Positions 1 through 8,226 of a stretch of DNA of 64,000 nt are shown here, piece after piece. The DNA comes from Flavobacteriaceae bacterium (GTDB taxonomy: Bacteria; Bacteroidota; Bacteroidia; Flavobacteriales; Flavobacteriaceae), in the NCBI GenBank assembly GCA_013215095.1, contig JABSPM010000088.1, positions 1 through 64,000 of the forward strand. The letters are read 5' to 3'. The notes under the pieces were generated by a model that made no database searches, was not told the DNA's origin, and was given only the letters and a program-made list of their open reading frames with translations. Position 1 is the stretch's first letter. Each line of letters begins with the position of its first letter. The position numbers were made by a program, and so were the translations under genes.

Positions 1-913
1 CAGAACTCGATAAGCCATCGCCATTACCGGTGGCTTCTGAATCCTCAAGAAATGCACCCACAGCCATTTTAGTTCCATCACTGCTCATAGATACAGAACA
101 TCCAAACTCATCATCAGCTCCTGTATTCTCGCCTTTTAGTTTTGCTTCTTGGAGCCATGAAGCGCCAGTCTTAGAAAAAATATACACCGCACCAGAACTC
201 GACAAATCATCGCCAATCCCCGAAGCATCTGAATCCTCACCATAAGCTCCTACAGCCACTTTAGTGCCATCACTACTCATGGCGACCGAACAACCAAAAT
301 TATCACCACTATCAGCATTATTTGCTTTTAACTTGCCTTCTTGAGCCCATGAAGTACCAGTCTTAGAAAAAATATACACCGCACCAGACTGGCTGGTACT
401 ATTACCATTTCCAGCCGCATCTGAATCCTCATAACGTGATCCGACAGCAACTTTATTACCATCACCGTTAACAGCTACAGCATACCCAAAATAATCACCA
501 TCTTCCATATCATTAGCTTTTAATTTCGCCTCTTGCGTCCATGAACCATTAGTATAAGTAAATACATATAGTGCGCCAGAATTACTATATAAATCGCCAA
601 TTCCAGCCGCATTTGAATCTTCCCGATAAGCCCCAACAGCCACTATAGTACCATTACTGTTCATGGATATAGAAAACCCAAAATAGTCAAAACTTCCTGC
701 ATTATCCGCTTTTAGTTTCGCTTCTTGAGTCCAAGATTCGCCAGACTTAGAAAAGATATACACCGTACCAGAACTCGACAAGAGATCGCCATTTCCAAAG
801 GCATCTGAATCCTCACCATAAGCACCAACAGCTACTTTAGTACCATCACTGCTCATCGACACCGAAAACCCAAATGCATCCCAATTTCCCACATCATTAG
901 CTTTTAGTTTTGA
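1..913 (-). repeat. Tandem array of 192-bp coding repeats
   Basis: Equivalent codons for the EDSDA motif recur near positions 33, 225, 417, 609 and 801, a strict 192-bp (64-codon) period with no indels. Neighbouring units are similar but not identical at DNA level. The array continues beyond the left edge. Such arrays can change copy number by recombination. Confidence 0.9.
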
Positions 914-1210
914 ACTCATACTCCCTAAGGGTAATACCATACCAGCTCCTGTACAGACATTCATCCATTTGGTACCATTAAAATTCATTAAACAATTTTC
1001 ATCTGCACTAAAAGCAATAAGGCCTTCAGCAGGATTTACTATAGCATTAATTTCAAGATTGGTCATTACGGGAGTTAAGAAACCCTGGGTTGTAGATTCG
1101 AGATCTAAGATCGCAGAAGGATCAGGAGTTGTTGTGTTCACACCAACTTGGCTTTGTAAGACCTGTGCGCTTAAGACTAAGAGACAAGCGATGTAAATCT
1201 GTTTTATCAT
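1..1210 (-). CDS. FG-GAP/beta-propeller repeat surface protein, C-terminus outside window
   Basis: The reading frame starts at the ATG at 1208-1210 and stays open to the window edge, giving 403 codons. It begins with a signal peptide (about residues 1-19, ending LQSQ), then a module with the motif TPDPSAILDLES that is common at the N-terminus of flavobacterial surface proteins. From about residue 100 it is a tandem array of 64-residue units, each with a core like FGFSVSMSSDGTKVAVGAY, then EDSDAxGxGD, SSSGxVYIFSK and WTQEAKLKA. This matches integrin-alpha-like FG-GAP repeats, which fold as propeller blades on secreted or surface proteins; ligand unknown. It lies 138 bp downstream of a gene with a related N-terminus. 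The end, and any T9SS sorting signal, is not visible. Confidence 0.85.
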   Translation of the reverse strand, partial: MIKQIYIACLLVLSAQVLQSQVGVNTTTPDPSAILDLESTTQGFLTPVMTNLEINAIVNPAEGLIAFSADENCLMNFNGTKWMNVCTGAGMVLPLGSMSSKLKANDVGNWDAFGFSVSMSSDGTKVAVGAYGEDSDAFGNGDLLSSSGTVYIFSKSGESWTQEAKLKADNAGSFDYFGFSISMNSNGTIVAVGAYREDSNAAGIGDLYSNSGALYVFTYTNGSWTQEAKLKANDMEDGDYFGYAVAVNGDGNKVAVGSRYEDSDAAGNGNSTSQSGAVYIFSKTGTSWAQEGKLKANNADSGDNFGCSVAMSSDGTKVAVGAYGEDSDASGIGDDLSSSGAVYIFSKTGASWLQEAKLKGENTGADDEFGCSVSMSSDGTKMAVGAFLEDSEATGNGDGLSSS

Positions 1211-1348
1211 GTTTTCTAGGTTTTATAAATATTATGTTATTAATCAACTTTATTAAAGACTATCGTTGCCAAAACTTAACAGCCCTATGGCAGCGGTAAA
1301 CTGAATTTGACTTATCATGTAAGCGTGCTCTGAGCCCGTCAAAGCGTC

Positions 1349-3082
1349 TTAATGTTTAAGGCAACGTACCGCAGCAGCAGTAGCACGATACGTGTAGCTC
1401 CCACTTACTCCAGAACCATTGAAATCATAGTAATACGCATTAGCTCCCCCTATGCTACTGGTCCAATAGCGTCCAAGACTACCAACACTATTTACAGCTC
1501 CGTTAGTATATAGGCGTGTACCCTGGCTTGGCAAAGCTAAGGCACTATTGGCCGCGGTAGTGCGATTGATAATAGCCTCCGCATCAATTAGGTTAGTCAT
1601 CTCTATCTTAGTCGGTAAACGATAACCTTGCGGGCAAGGATTATTTGTACCCGACACACCTTGCCATAAAGCGTCTTCAACTGAATTTGGTGATACGCCA
1701 AAATCCAACCAATTAAAATCCTGAGTTACGGGACTATCATCTCCTGCATAAAAGGCAGCCGTATTCGGGTTAATGCTTGTCGCATGGTTGGTAATTAGAG
1801 TTGCCGTTTGGGGATTTCCTACTGTTGCCCCCAAGAAGTCCATTGCTTCATGACCATCGGCATAGCGTCCCCACTGAAACAGTGCGCCATATCCATTACT
1901 ATCATTATATACCAATGCCTGTTTTGTAGGGTTAAATTGCGCATGATTGACATTTGAATAATTGGCACCTAAATTATTATTTAGCCAAATGTTTCCGTCC
2001 GCTGCACTTACTGGTATATAAACAAACCTGTGGTTGGTATCGGTAAAATTTCGATCCCGTATGCCTCCTGAAACATCCAATTTTACATGTCCCTTACTAT
2101 TTCCATTAACTTTAAAATCTAAAGTTGCAATGGTTTTCTGAACTTCAAATTCTAATTGTTTCGCATTAAAGGTACCATCGCCATCCACTTCTATGGTTGC
2201 ACTTATACTTCCAGAATCTGAAAATGTCCCTGAAGGATATTTTAATCGGAAACTATTGTTTTCGCCAGGTTCACCAGTACCATCATTAAAAGGTGTATAA
2301 TCGCCAACATAAGCATCATATCCTCCAGAACCTTCCGTATATGGTATTGCTACCGTAATTCGATTTGCTTCATTATCAACTACCCCTTGAATATCTAATA
2401 GAGGTGAACCATCATTGACCGAAAGCACAACTGTGGTATAAGGTAAGGTAAAATGTGCATCTCCATTTCGGATATTAAATGTTTTTGTACAATTTAAGCT
2501 CATTTTGCTCCAAACCGCAGTTAAAGGACCTGTAGTGGACGGTGTTCCTATTAAGGAATATTCTATCACTTGTGACCCACCAGATACAATAGTTGTTTCT
2601 GTTGGACTCACAGCATTTACAGTAATTCCACTTACCCCACTTAAGACCAAATCTGCTATTGAAAAGGTCATCGTAGAATTGTATAAACTGTTGTTAGTGA
2701 TGGTTACAGAAAATTTATTAGATGCGGTAAATGGAATACCATTGACAAAAGCACCTTCAAAACCATTAGAACTACAATCACTCTCAATTGCGGATGATGA
2801 TGATGATGATGTACCGAGACAGGACCAATCTGGGTTAGACGGCGTACCTATATTAATTTGCAAACAATGCTCTTTTATATTATAAATTACCAAGCCCTCT
2901 ACAGGATTTGAAATGCCATCACGTTGTGCCGTAGTCATTCGCGGGAATAACACCCCTTTATCATTACTACTAACATCTAAAATTGATGAGGTCTCAGGAC
3001 TCGTTGTTCCTATACCTATCTGGCCGAATGCAACTTGTATGCTTATTACTAAGATACAAGTCATAAAAATACTTCTTATCAT
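1349..3082 (-). CDS. Secreted protein with FISUMP-like C-terminal domain
   Basis: 577 residues with a signal peptide (about 1-20, ending AFGQ). Residues about 21-90 hold the same N-terminal module as the downstream gene (IGIGTTSPETSSILDVSS). A Ser run follows, coded by six tandem TCA/ATC repeats (GATx6 on the + strand at 2793-2810), then Ig-like repeat regions. The last 200 residues, from WLNNNLGANY to GRYWTSS and RATAAAVRCLKH, resemble the Fibrobacter succinogenes major paralogous (FISUMP) domain found in many Bacteroidota surface proteins; function unknown. Likely exported. The spacer to the next gene is short and without a clear terminator, so the two may be co-transcribed. Confidence 0.8.
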   Translation of the reverse strand: MIRSIFMTCILVISIQVAFGQIGIGTTSPETSSILDVSSNDKGVLFPRMTTAQRDGISNPVEGLVIYNIKEHCLQINIGTPSNPDWSCLGTSSSSSSAIESDCSSNGFEGAFVNGIPFTASNKFSVTITNNSLYNSTMTFSIADLVLSGVSGITVNAVSPTETTIVSGGSQVIEYSLIGTPSTTGPLTAVWSKMSLNCTKTFNIRNGDAHFTLPYTTVVLSVNDGSPLLDIQGVVDNEANRITVAIPYTEGSGGYDAYVGDYTPFNDGTGEPGENNSFRLKYPSGTFSDSGSISATIEVDGDGTFNAKQLEFEVQKTIATLDFKVNGNSKGHVKLDVSGGIRDRNFTDTNHRFVYIPVSAADGNIWLNNNLGANYSNVNHAQFNPTKQALVYNDSNGYGALFQWGRYADGHEAMDFLGATVGNPQTATLITNHATSINPNTAAFYAGDDSPVTQDFNWLDFGVSPNSVEDALWQGVSGTNNPCPQGYRLPTKIEMTNLIDAEAIINRTTAANSALALPSQGTRLYTNGAVNSVGSLGRYWTSSIGGANAYYYDFNGSGVSGSYTYRATAAAVRCLKH

Positions 3083-3383
3083 TTTATTTTAGTTTATTGG
3101 TGTTTTTATATCATAAGTCCCCGATTAATTGTGTGGATTTTGAAGGCTCAGTTTAAGACCAATCAACGGTCACAAAAGCCTCCTCAAAATTAACCACAGC
3201 AGAGAAAATGTTGATCAACATTAAGGTTAAATCTTACAAAATACTGCTACAAAACTACATTTCATCGTATTTTTTAATCGTTTTGTCGAAAATAGTGCTT
3301 TTTACTTACACTTGCAAATTTCAACTCCATTTTTCTCACATTAGGTTCAAAATTAATTTCAAAAGGTCTTTGAATATGTTGTA

Positions 3384-3447
3384 CTTCATATAAGGTAGAA
3401 AATAACCCTATCTAAAGCTATGCGTTCATTTTCTACCTTATATGAAG
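3384..3447. repeat. Perfect 20-bp inverted repeat, 24-nt loop
   Basis: Arm CTTCATATAAGGTAGAAAAT (3384-3403) is the exact reverse complement of 3428-3447. The stem is long and symmetric and has no following T-run, so it is not a typical terminator. It lies 12 bp from the half copy of the dispersed element. It could be the end pair of a small mobile element or a recombination scar. Confidence 0.85.
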
Positions 3448-3459
3448 CAAAACATCAAC

Positions 3460-3496
3460 TTTTTCTTTTACGTTACTTTCAAATGGAAAATGGTAT
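3460..3496 (+). repeat. Dispersed element, right half (copy A)
   Basis: Matches 29715-29751 at 34 of 37 positions, ending TTTCAAATGGAAAATGGTAT, the terminal inverted repeat of the dispersed element. The left half is absent; the 20-bp hairpin stands in its place. Confidence 0.7.
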
Positions 3497-3917
3497 TACA
3501 TACACGGAGTAAAAAATAGGTTTAAACGGTTTTAACCCCATGTTTTTATCAAAAATCCCTAGGCTATAGGATAAAAAAGATGCCGATAACGTTGAACTAC
3601 TCATTTTTTAACAGCACTAATTGGTAAGAAAAAAGTTAAACGCTTAGACAGTACCTAAGGCTTCGGTGTCTACTATATTAGATTATAACGTTGATCCTAT
3701 TGCACAACTGGAAGTCGTGTAACAGAACTTATAATTAAAACAGCTCATTCGTTTAATCTCATGTAAAAAACAATTGGTATTAACTTATTGTGCATCTCTA
3801 ATTTTAAAAAATAAAAACATAACTCAGGTCTCACAACATGTATGCTAAAAATTTTGTAAAAAAGTGCACAAAAGATCATTCTACAAGGCGCATTTAAACG
3901 CGCTTAAGGTCAGCGCA

Positions 3918-4490
3918 TCACTTCTTCCATCGTATGGTTTCCATTATGCGTCGGATATCCTCTTTTAAGTAATTTGCAGCTGGTAAGATGGAATCATAAT
4001 TTGGTTTCACATTAAAATACAATGCCCCAGTAACAAAATGATTAATGCTATCTGTGGCATAAAATTGGGATTGCGATGCGGCATTACCTCCAACATCATA
4101 AAACATGCCATAGACTTTATGTTCCTCGTCAACAAAACGCTCTCCCGAAATAGCATCTGCTTTTTGTGTATGCTTTTGTGTTAAATTTTGTGCATCTAAC
4201 AAATACACCTTAATATCATCCTTTACCGCTTTATAGGTTATATAGATAGTACCTTTAATACTCGGATATTCCAAATTGACACCTTGAGTGTTGCCGTCTC
4301 TAGAAATTTTAATTTCCGAAATATCACTTGCCAAGCTATTTTTTTCAAATGAAAACGGCAATATGGTTTGGTTCACAACATATTCGGGTTTTGGATACTC
4401 TAATCTCAAATACGCTTTTGGTTTTGGAATAGCATCACTACCACAAGACACAAATAACACAGCTAGGATCAATTTTATAACTATTCTCAT
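3918..4490 (-). CDS. gldD: Gliding motility lipoprotein GldD
   Basis: 190 residues with a lipoprotein signal peptide and lipobox Cys at residue 16 (LFVSCGSD). The motif PKPKAYLRLEYPKPEY right after the lipid anchor is typical of GldD. GldD is needed for gliding and is linked to the GldKLMN/T9SS machinery in Flavobacterium; its precise biochemical role is unknown. The start codon overlaps the gldE stop (ATGA), so the two are translationally coupled. The order mutY-ssb-gldE-gldD is the usual one in Flavobacteriaceae, which supports the call. Acts at the periplasmic face of a membrane. Confidence 0.93.
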   Translation of the reverse strand: MRIVIKLILAVLFVSCGSDAIPKPKAYLRLEYPKPEYVVNQTILPFSFEKNSLASDISEIKISRDGNTQGVNLEYPSIKGTIYITYKAVKDDIKVYLLDAQNLTQKHTQKADAISGERFVDEEHKVYGMFYDVGGNAASQSQFYATDSINHFVTGALYFNVKPNYDSILPAANYLKEDIRRIMETIRWKK

Positions 4491-5797
4491 TCTTTATTTG
4501 TCGTAATTTTAATACGTTTTATTCGTTTTTTATCTAAGGCTTCTATAGTAAAAACGTATGTTTCAAAATTTATTTTACTATTAACCCTTGGAAAACCACC
4601 ATAAATTTCTAAAACAAATCCTGCAATGGTTTCGGCTTCACCTTTATTAGCTTCAAAAACAGTATCATCATCAACTTTAATAATACGATACACTTCTTTT
4701 AAAGGGGTTTTTCCTTCAAAGACATAGTTGTTATCATCTAATTTAGAATAGCTGAGATTATCCGCATCAAATTCATCACTTATATCGCCAACAATTTCTT
4801 CGATAACATCTTCTAATGACACCAATCCAGAAGTTCCGCCATACTCATCTACCACCACTGCCAAATGCACTTTTTTCTCTTGAAATTCCTGCATTAAATC
4901 ATCTAGCTTCTTGTTTTCTGGGACAAAAAATGGAGCTCTTAACAAGCTTGTCCATTCAAATTCTTTTTTATCTAAATGCGGCAATAAGTCTTTGACATAA
5001 AGCACCCCCAAAATCGTATCTACATTGTCTCTAAACACAGGAATCCTAGAGTATCCTTTTTTAATGATATCTGGAAGTATCTCGCTAAATTTTAAAGTTT
5101 CATCCAACGCAAAAATATCTATTCTTGGCTGCATGACCTGTTTAGTATCTGTATTTCCAAACGACACGATACCTTGCAAAATCTTTTGTTCTTCTTTGGT
5201 TGTAGCGTCTTCACTGGTTAATTCTAAAGCTTGAGACAAATGATCGACACTCAATTTTGATTTCTGCTTTCCTAATCTACCATGAATACGCTTTGTAATG
5301 ACCTGCATTGGCACACTAAAGGGTGAGAAAAACAGATCCAAAGCTCTTAGCGGATATGCCATAAATTTTGCAAATTTGACGTTATTTCTACTCGCATATA
5401 CTTTAGGTAAAATCTCTCCAAACAATAAAATCAAAAAGGTTACAACGACCACTTCTACTACAAATTTAAGCAGCGGTGAACTTATAGTATCGAAAAAATA
5501 GGTACTGAGATAGGCAAACAAAATCACGACTCCGATATTAATAAAATTGTTTGTAATTAAGATGGTTGCCAATAATTTATGTGGCCTTTGTAATAACTTG
5601 TATATAATTTCGAATGGTTTGGACGCTGCTTGTAACTCCTCATCAATATCAGCCTTCGACAAAGAAAATAGTGCCACCTCAGCACCAGAAATTAGAGCCG
5701 AGCAGAGCAACAGTAACAGCAGCAGCAATACTCCTGAAACAACAGTAAAATCTATTGACATTAAGGCGATAAACAAACTATAGGGCTCAGGATCCAA
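4487..5797 (-). CDS. gldE: GldE, CNNM/CorC-family membrane protein
   Basis: 436 residues. The first 190 hold a DUF21 (CNNM) transmembrane domain with a Leu-rich first helix and the motif LISGAEVALFSLSK. A pair of CBS domains follows at about 205-330 (MQPRIDIFALDE, LVSLEDVIEEIVGDISDEFD), then a CorC/HlyC domain at about 345-430. The family has been linked to Mg2+ transport and haemolysins; in flavobacteria GldE is genetically associated with GldD and gliding. It ends in an ATGA overlap with gldD. The start MDPEP fits homologues better than the internal Met at residue 13. Confidence 0.92.
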   Translation of the reverse strand: MDPEPYSLFIALMSIDFTVVSGVLLLLLLLLCSALISGAEVALFSLSKADIDEELQAASKPFEIIYKLLQRPHKLLATILITNNFINIGVVILFAYLSTYFFDTISSPLLKFVVEVVVVTFLILLFGEILPKVYASRNNVKFAKFMAYPLRALDLFFSPFSVPMQVITKRIHGRLGKQKSKLSVDHLSQALELTSEDATTKEEQKILQGIVSFGNTDTKQVMQPRIDIFALDETLKFSEILPDIIKKGYSRIPVFRDNVDTILGVLYVKDLLPHLDKKEFEWTSLLRAPFFVPENKKLDDLMQEFQEKKVHLAVVVDEYGGTSGLVSLEDVIEEIVGDISDEFDADNLSYSKLDDNNYVFEGKTPLKEVYRIIKVDDDTVFEANKGEAETIAGFVLEIYGGFPRVNSKINFETYVFTIEALDKKRIKRIKITTNKE

Positions 5798-5820
5798 ACG
5801 TGCAGGTTTTAGTTATACAA

Positions 5821-6264
5821 TTAAAATGGTAAGACATCATTATCAGCTTTAGACGCATTGACCTGCTGTGCAGTGTTTTTGGCTTTTGGTTTTTTTGGGC
5901 TTGCACCTTGACCAGAAGAAGCATCCTCCTTTGCATTTAAGAATGTAACATCTGAACAGTAAATTTCGGTAGTATATCTGTCATTACCACGATCATCTTG
6001 CCACTTTCGCGTTTTAATACGCCCTTCTACATAGACCTTATTTCCTTTACTTAAATATTTCTCACAAATTTCGGCAACCTTATTACGCACCACAATAGTA
6101 TGCCATTCTGTAGTTGTAACACGTTCATTGGTTTGTTTATTTGTATATATTTCATTGGTTGCTAAGGAAAATCTACCTACACAATTTTTAGCATCAAAAT
6201 AATGCAGCTTTACCTCATCTCCGAGATGCCCTATAAGCATCACTTTATTTAAAGTTCCAGACAT
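5821..6264 (-). CDS. ssb: Single-stranded DNA-binding protein
   Basis: 147 residues from the start MSGTLNKVMLIG, chosen because the 20 codons upstream (MLLLVLSI...) are unlike any SSB N-terminus. It has one OB fold (about 1-110) with GHLGDEVKL and EWHTIVV-type strands, a low-complexity linker, and the acidic tip DNDVLPF that recruits repair and replication proteins. It coats single-stranded DNA in replication, recombination and repair. It lies between mutY (77 bp upstream) and gldE (23 bp downstream), probably in one operon. Confidence 0.95.
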   Translation of the reverse strand: MSGTLNKVMLIGHLGDEVKLHYFDAKNCVGRFSLATNEIYTNKQTNERVTTTEWHTIVVRNKVAEICEKYLSKGNKVYVEGRIKTRKWQDDRGNDRYTTEIYCSDVTFLNAKEDASSGQGASPKKPKAKNTAQQVNASKADNDVLPF

Positions 6265-6341
6265 ACTATAGTTTTTACAACACAAAACTACTAGATTTCG
6301 TATTGACAACACTAAAAGTAACAAAAAAATATGAAACTATC

Positions 6342-7382
6342 CTATAGCTTATAGGCATCTAAGAATTTAGAAATAAGAATTGGCACTGGATAATTCCTTA
6401 TGGTATTGATCGCAATGGCATCATTTCCTAGTTGAGGTACATTGACAATCCAAAACTTTGTAAACAAATGTTGATGTGATAATTTATGAACAATGTCCTT
6501 ATCATTAAACAAGGTAATTGTGAAATTTTGGTGATTTACAATCTCTAAAAATCGTGTATTTCTAATTAATTCATCTTGGGTAGTACTGGAATCTGTTTCT
6601 ACTAAAGGCAATTGGTATAACTGCTGCCAAATACCTTTAGACAAACGCTGCTCTATTAAAACAGTATCCGTTTGAGAAAACACCGCCAAGAAATTAAAAT
6701 ACCTTTTCGTGATCTTAAGCTTTTTTAATTTAACAGGAAGGCTTCTAATGGTCGCTTTCTCTAAGGCTACACAAGAAGCATCTAAGGGACAAACTTGACA
6801 ATCAGGTGCTTTTGGTTTGCATTGGCGTGCCCCAAACTCCATTATTGCTTGATTATAATCACCAATATCTCCATTAGGCAATAATTGCTGCGCTAGACCT
6901 TTAAAGGTTTTAATGCCATTGGTCGTATTTATAGGCGTATCAATCCCAAAGTATCTAGAGAGTACACGATAGACATTTCCATCTACAACGGCAGCTGCCT
7001 CATTATAACAAATAGATGCAATAGCGCTAGCGGTATAATCGCCAACCCCTTTTAATTGCAACAAGCCTTTATAATTTTTTGGAAATTCGCCCTTAAGTTC
7101 ATTTACGACATATTTTGCCGTAAAATGCAAATTTCTAGCTCTAGAGTAATACCCCAAACCTTCCCAAAGCTTTAAAACTTCTGTTTCTTCGGCCTTGGCG
7201 AGGTCAAAAACCGTAGGATAATACGCAACAAATCTTTCGTAATAAGGCAGTCCTTGCTTTATCTGGGTCTGTTGTAGAATGATTTCGGACAGCCAAATAA
7301 AATATGGATTTTGGGTTCTACGCCATGGCAAATCACGTTTATTTACTGCATACCAACTTGTTATTGTTTTGGAAAAATTCAT
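6342..7382 (-). CDS. mutY: A/G-specific adenine glycosylase MutY
   Basis: 346 residues. It removes adenine mispaired with 8-oxoguanine or G in base excision repair. The HhH-GPD fold is clear: catalytic Glu33 (SEIILQQTQ), helix-hairpin-helix LKGVGDYTASA (110-120) and catalytic Asp134 (VVDGNV). The [4Fe-4S] cysteines 188, 195, 198 and 204 have the C-X6-C-X2-C-X5-C spacing. The C-terminal NUDIX-like domain (about 225-346) recognises 8-oxoG. It heads the mutY-ssb-gldE-gldD cluster and diverges from the HU gene. Confidence 0.96.
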   Translation of the reverse strand: MNFSKTITSWYAVNKRDLPWRRTQNPYFIWLSEIILQQTQIKQGLPYYERFVAYYPTVFDLAKAEETEVLKLWEGLGYYSRARNLHFTAKYVVNELKGEFPKNYKGLLQLKGVGDYTASAIASICYNEAAAVVDGNVYRVLSRYFGIDTPINTTNGIKTFKGLAQQLLPNGDIGDYNQAIMEFGARQCKPKAPDCQVCPLDASCVALEKATIRSLPVKLKKLKITKRYFNFLAVFSQTDTVLIEQRLSKGIWQQLYQLPLVETDSSTTQDELIRNTRFLEIVNHQNFTITLFNDKDIVHKLSHQHLFTKFWIVNVPQLGNDAIAINTIRNYPVPILISKFLDAYKL

Positions 7383-7443
7383 TTATAAAATAATCGCTTT
7401 GCAAAAATAAGTGTTTATTAGGTTAAAATTTAATGAATTAGGC

Positions 7444-7473
7444 TTGAAATGTTCAATTTTAAACATATATTTG
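7444..7473 (+). promoter_or_regulatory. Bacteroidota-type promoter of the HU gene
   Basis: TTG at 7444-7446, 19 bp, then TATATTTG at 7466-7473, matching the Bacteroidota -33/-7 consensus TTG-N19-TAnnTTTG. The start site would be about 7480, giving a leader of roughly 40 nt before the HU ATG. Confidence 0.75.
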
Positions 7474-7518
7474 CATGCCTAAAATCTAAATAGATACAAC
7501 CCTAAAAATAATACTAAA

Positions 7519-7809
7519 ATGACGAAAGCAGATTTAATAGCGAAAATTTCTGAGAAATTAGGAATTGAAAAAGGAGATGTTCAAGCAACTATTGAAACAT
7601 TTATGAGTGAAGTTAAAAATTCTTTAGAGAGCGGAGACAACGTTTATTTAAGAGGATTTGGAAGCTTTATTATCAAAACTAGAGCAGAAAAAACTGGTAG
7701 AAATATTTCTCAAAATACGACAATCAAAATTCCAGCTCACAATATACCAGCATTTAAACCAGCAAAAGTTTTTGTTGAAGGCGTAAAAACCAATGTTGCT
7801 GTTAAATAA
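7519..7809 (+). CDS. HU-family DNA-binding protein
   Basis: 96 residues. HU/IHF-like nucleoid protein that binds and bends DNA as a dimer. The N-terminal helices start MTKADLIAKISEKLGIEKG; then comes the beta-arm region with LRGFGSFIIK, GRNISQN and KIPAHNIPAFKPAKVF. Length is typical of a single HU subunit. A good promoter lies 40 bp upstream. The 29-codon basic gene and RNase G follow on the same strand, an arrangement I recall as common in Bacteroidota. HU versus IHF subtype cannot be decided by eye. Confidence 0.95.
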   Translation: MTKADLIAKISEKLGIEKGDVQATIETFMSEVKNSLESGDNVYLRGFGSFIIKTRAEKTGRNISQNTTIKIPAHNIPAFKPAKVFVEGVKTNVAVK

Positions 7810-7847
7810 ATCATTAAAAAAATATTAACTCAAAAAAAAAATCATTT

Positions 7848-7937
7848 ATGCCAAGTGGTAAAAAACGTAAGAGACACAAGGTAGCGACTCACAAGCGTAA
7901 GAAAAGAAGACGCGCTAATCGTCACAAGAAAAAATAA
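7848..7937 (+). CDS. Very basic 29-residue protein, probable Bacteroidota ribosomal protein
   Basis: ATG at 7848, TAA at 7935-7937. The product starts MPSGKKRKRHKVATHKRKKR and ends NRHKKK; about two thirds of residues are Lys, Arg or His, as in tiny ribosomal proteins. It lies 38 bp after the HU gene and is followed at once by a strong terminator, so it is expressed from the HU promoter. From memory this sequence is highly conserved in Bacteroidota between HU and rng. It may be the small large-subunit protein named bL38 in the Flavobacterium johnsoniae ribosome structure, but I could not check that. It is unlike THX (bTHX). Confidence 0.8.
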   Translation: MPSGKKRKRHKVATHKRKKRRRANRHKKK

Positions 7938-7940
7938 TTT

Positions 7941-7980
7941 GAAAAAGTAGTTAGTTTTTTAACTACTTTTTCGGTTTTTA
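7941..7980 (+). terminator. Rho-independent terminator after the HU/29-aa genes
   Basis: A 12-bp stem (GAAAAAGTAGTT, loop, AACTACTTTTTC at 7941-7972) followed by a T-rich tail. Confidence 0.85.
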
Positions 7981-8226
7981 TTAAAATCGTTCTTTGATAT
8001 CAAATTCATGTGCTTAAAATTGTAGTACTACCTTACAATTCATGAATTTCTCGGATTAAAATCCTGTGATCAAAAATTAATGTTCAATCCATCTGTACAA
8101 TTCTAGGTGATACTTTATTTGAACGCTTAGCTCTATTTTAGCGGTATTATAATTTTAATTATACGCTTTTTATTGCATTTTCGTCATGTACTGTTCACTC
8201 ATAGTGTATGGATAAAAATTAACACC

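Larger units (their letters stand above)
3083..3917. other. 835-bp spacer with inverted-repeat elements
   Basis: No credible gene on either strand. It contains a perfect 20-bp inverted repeat (3384-3447) and a half copy of the dispersed element (3460-3496). A weak GC-rich hairpin (3885-3905) lies just after gldD and may help end its transcript. The stretch 3540-3780 has scattered short open frames with no recognisable protein. Confidence 0.6.

Noticed and set aside
2505-2885. Open frame of 126 codons on the + strand
   Set aside because: Lies fully inside the FISUMP-like gene on the other strand and has no family features; a shadow frame.
3540-3780. Possible transposase remnant in the long spacer
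   Set aside because: Six short frames were read; none gives a recognisable motif or more than about 25 protein-like residues.
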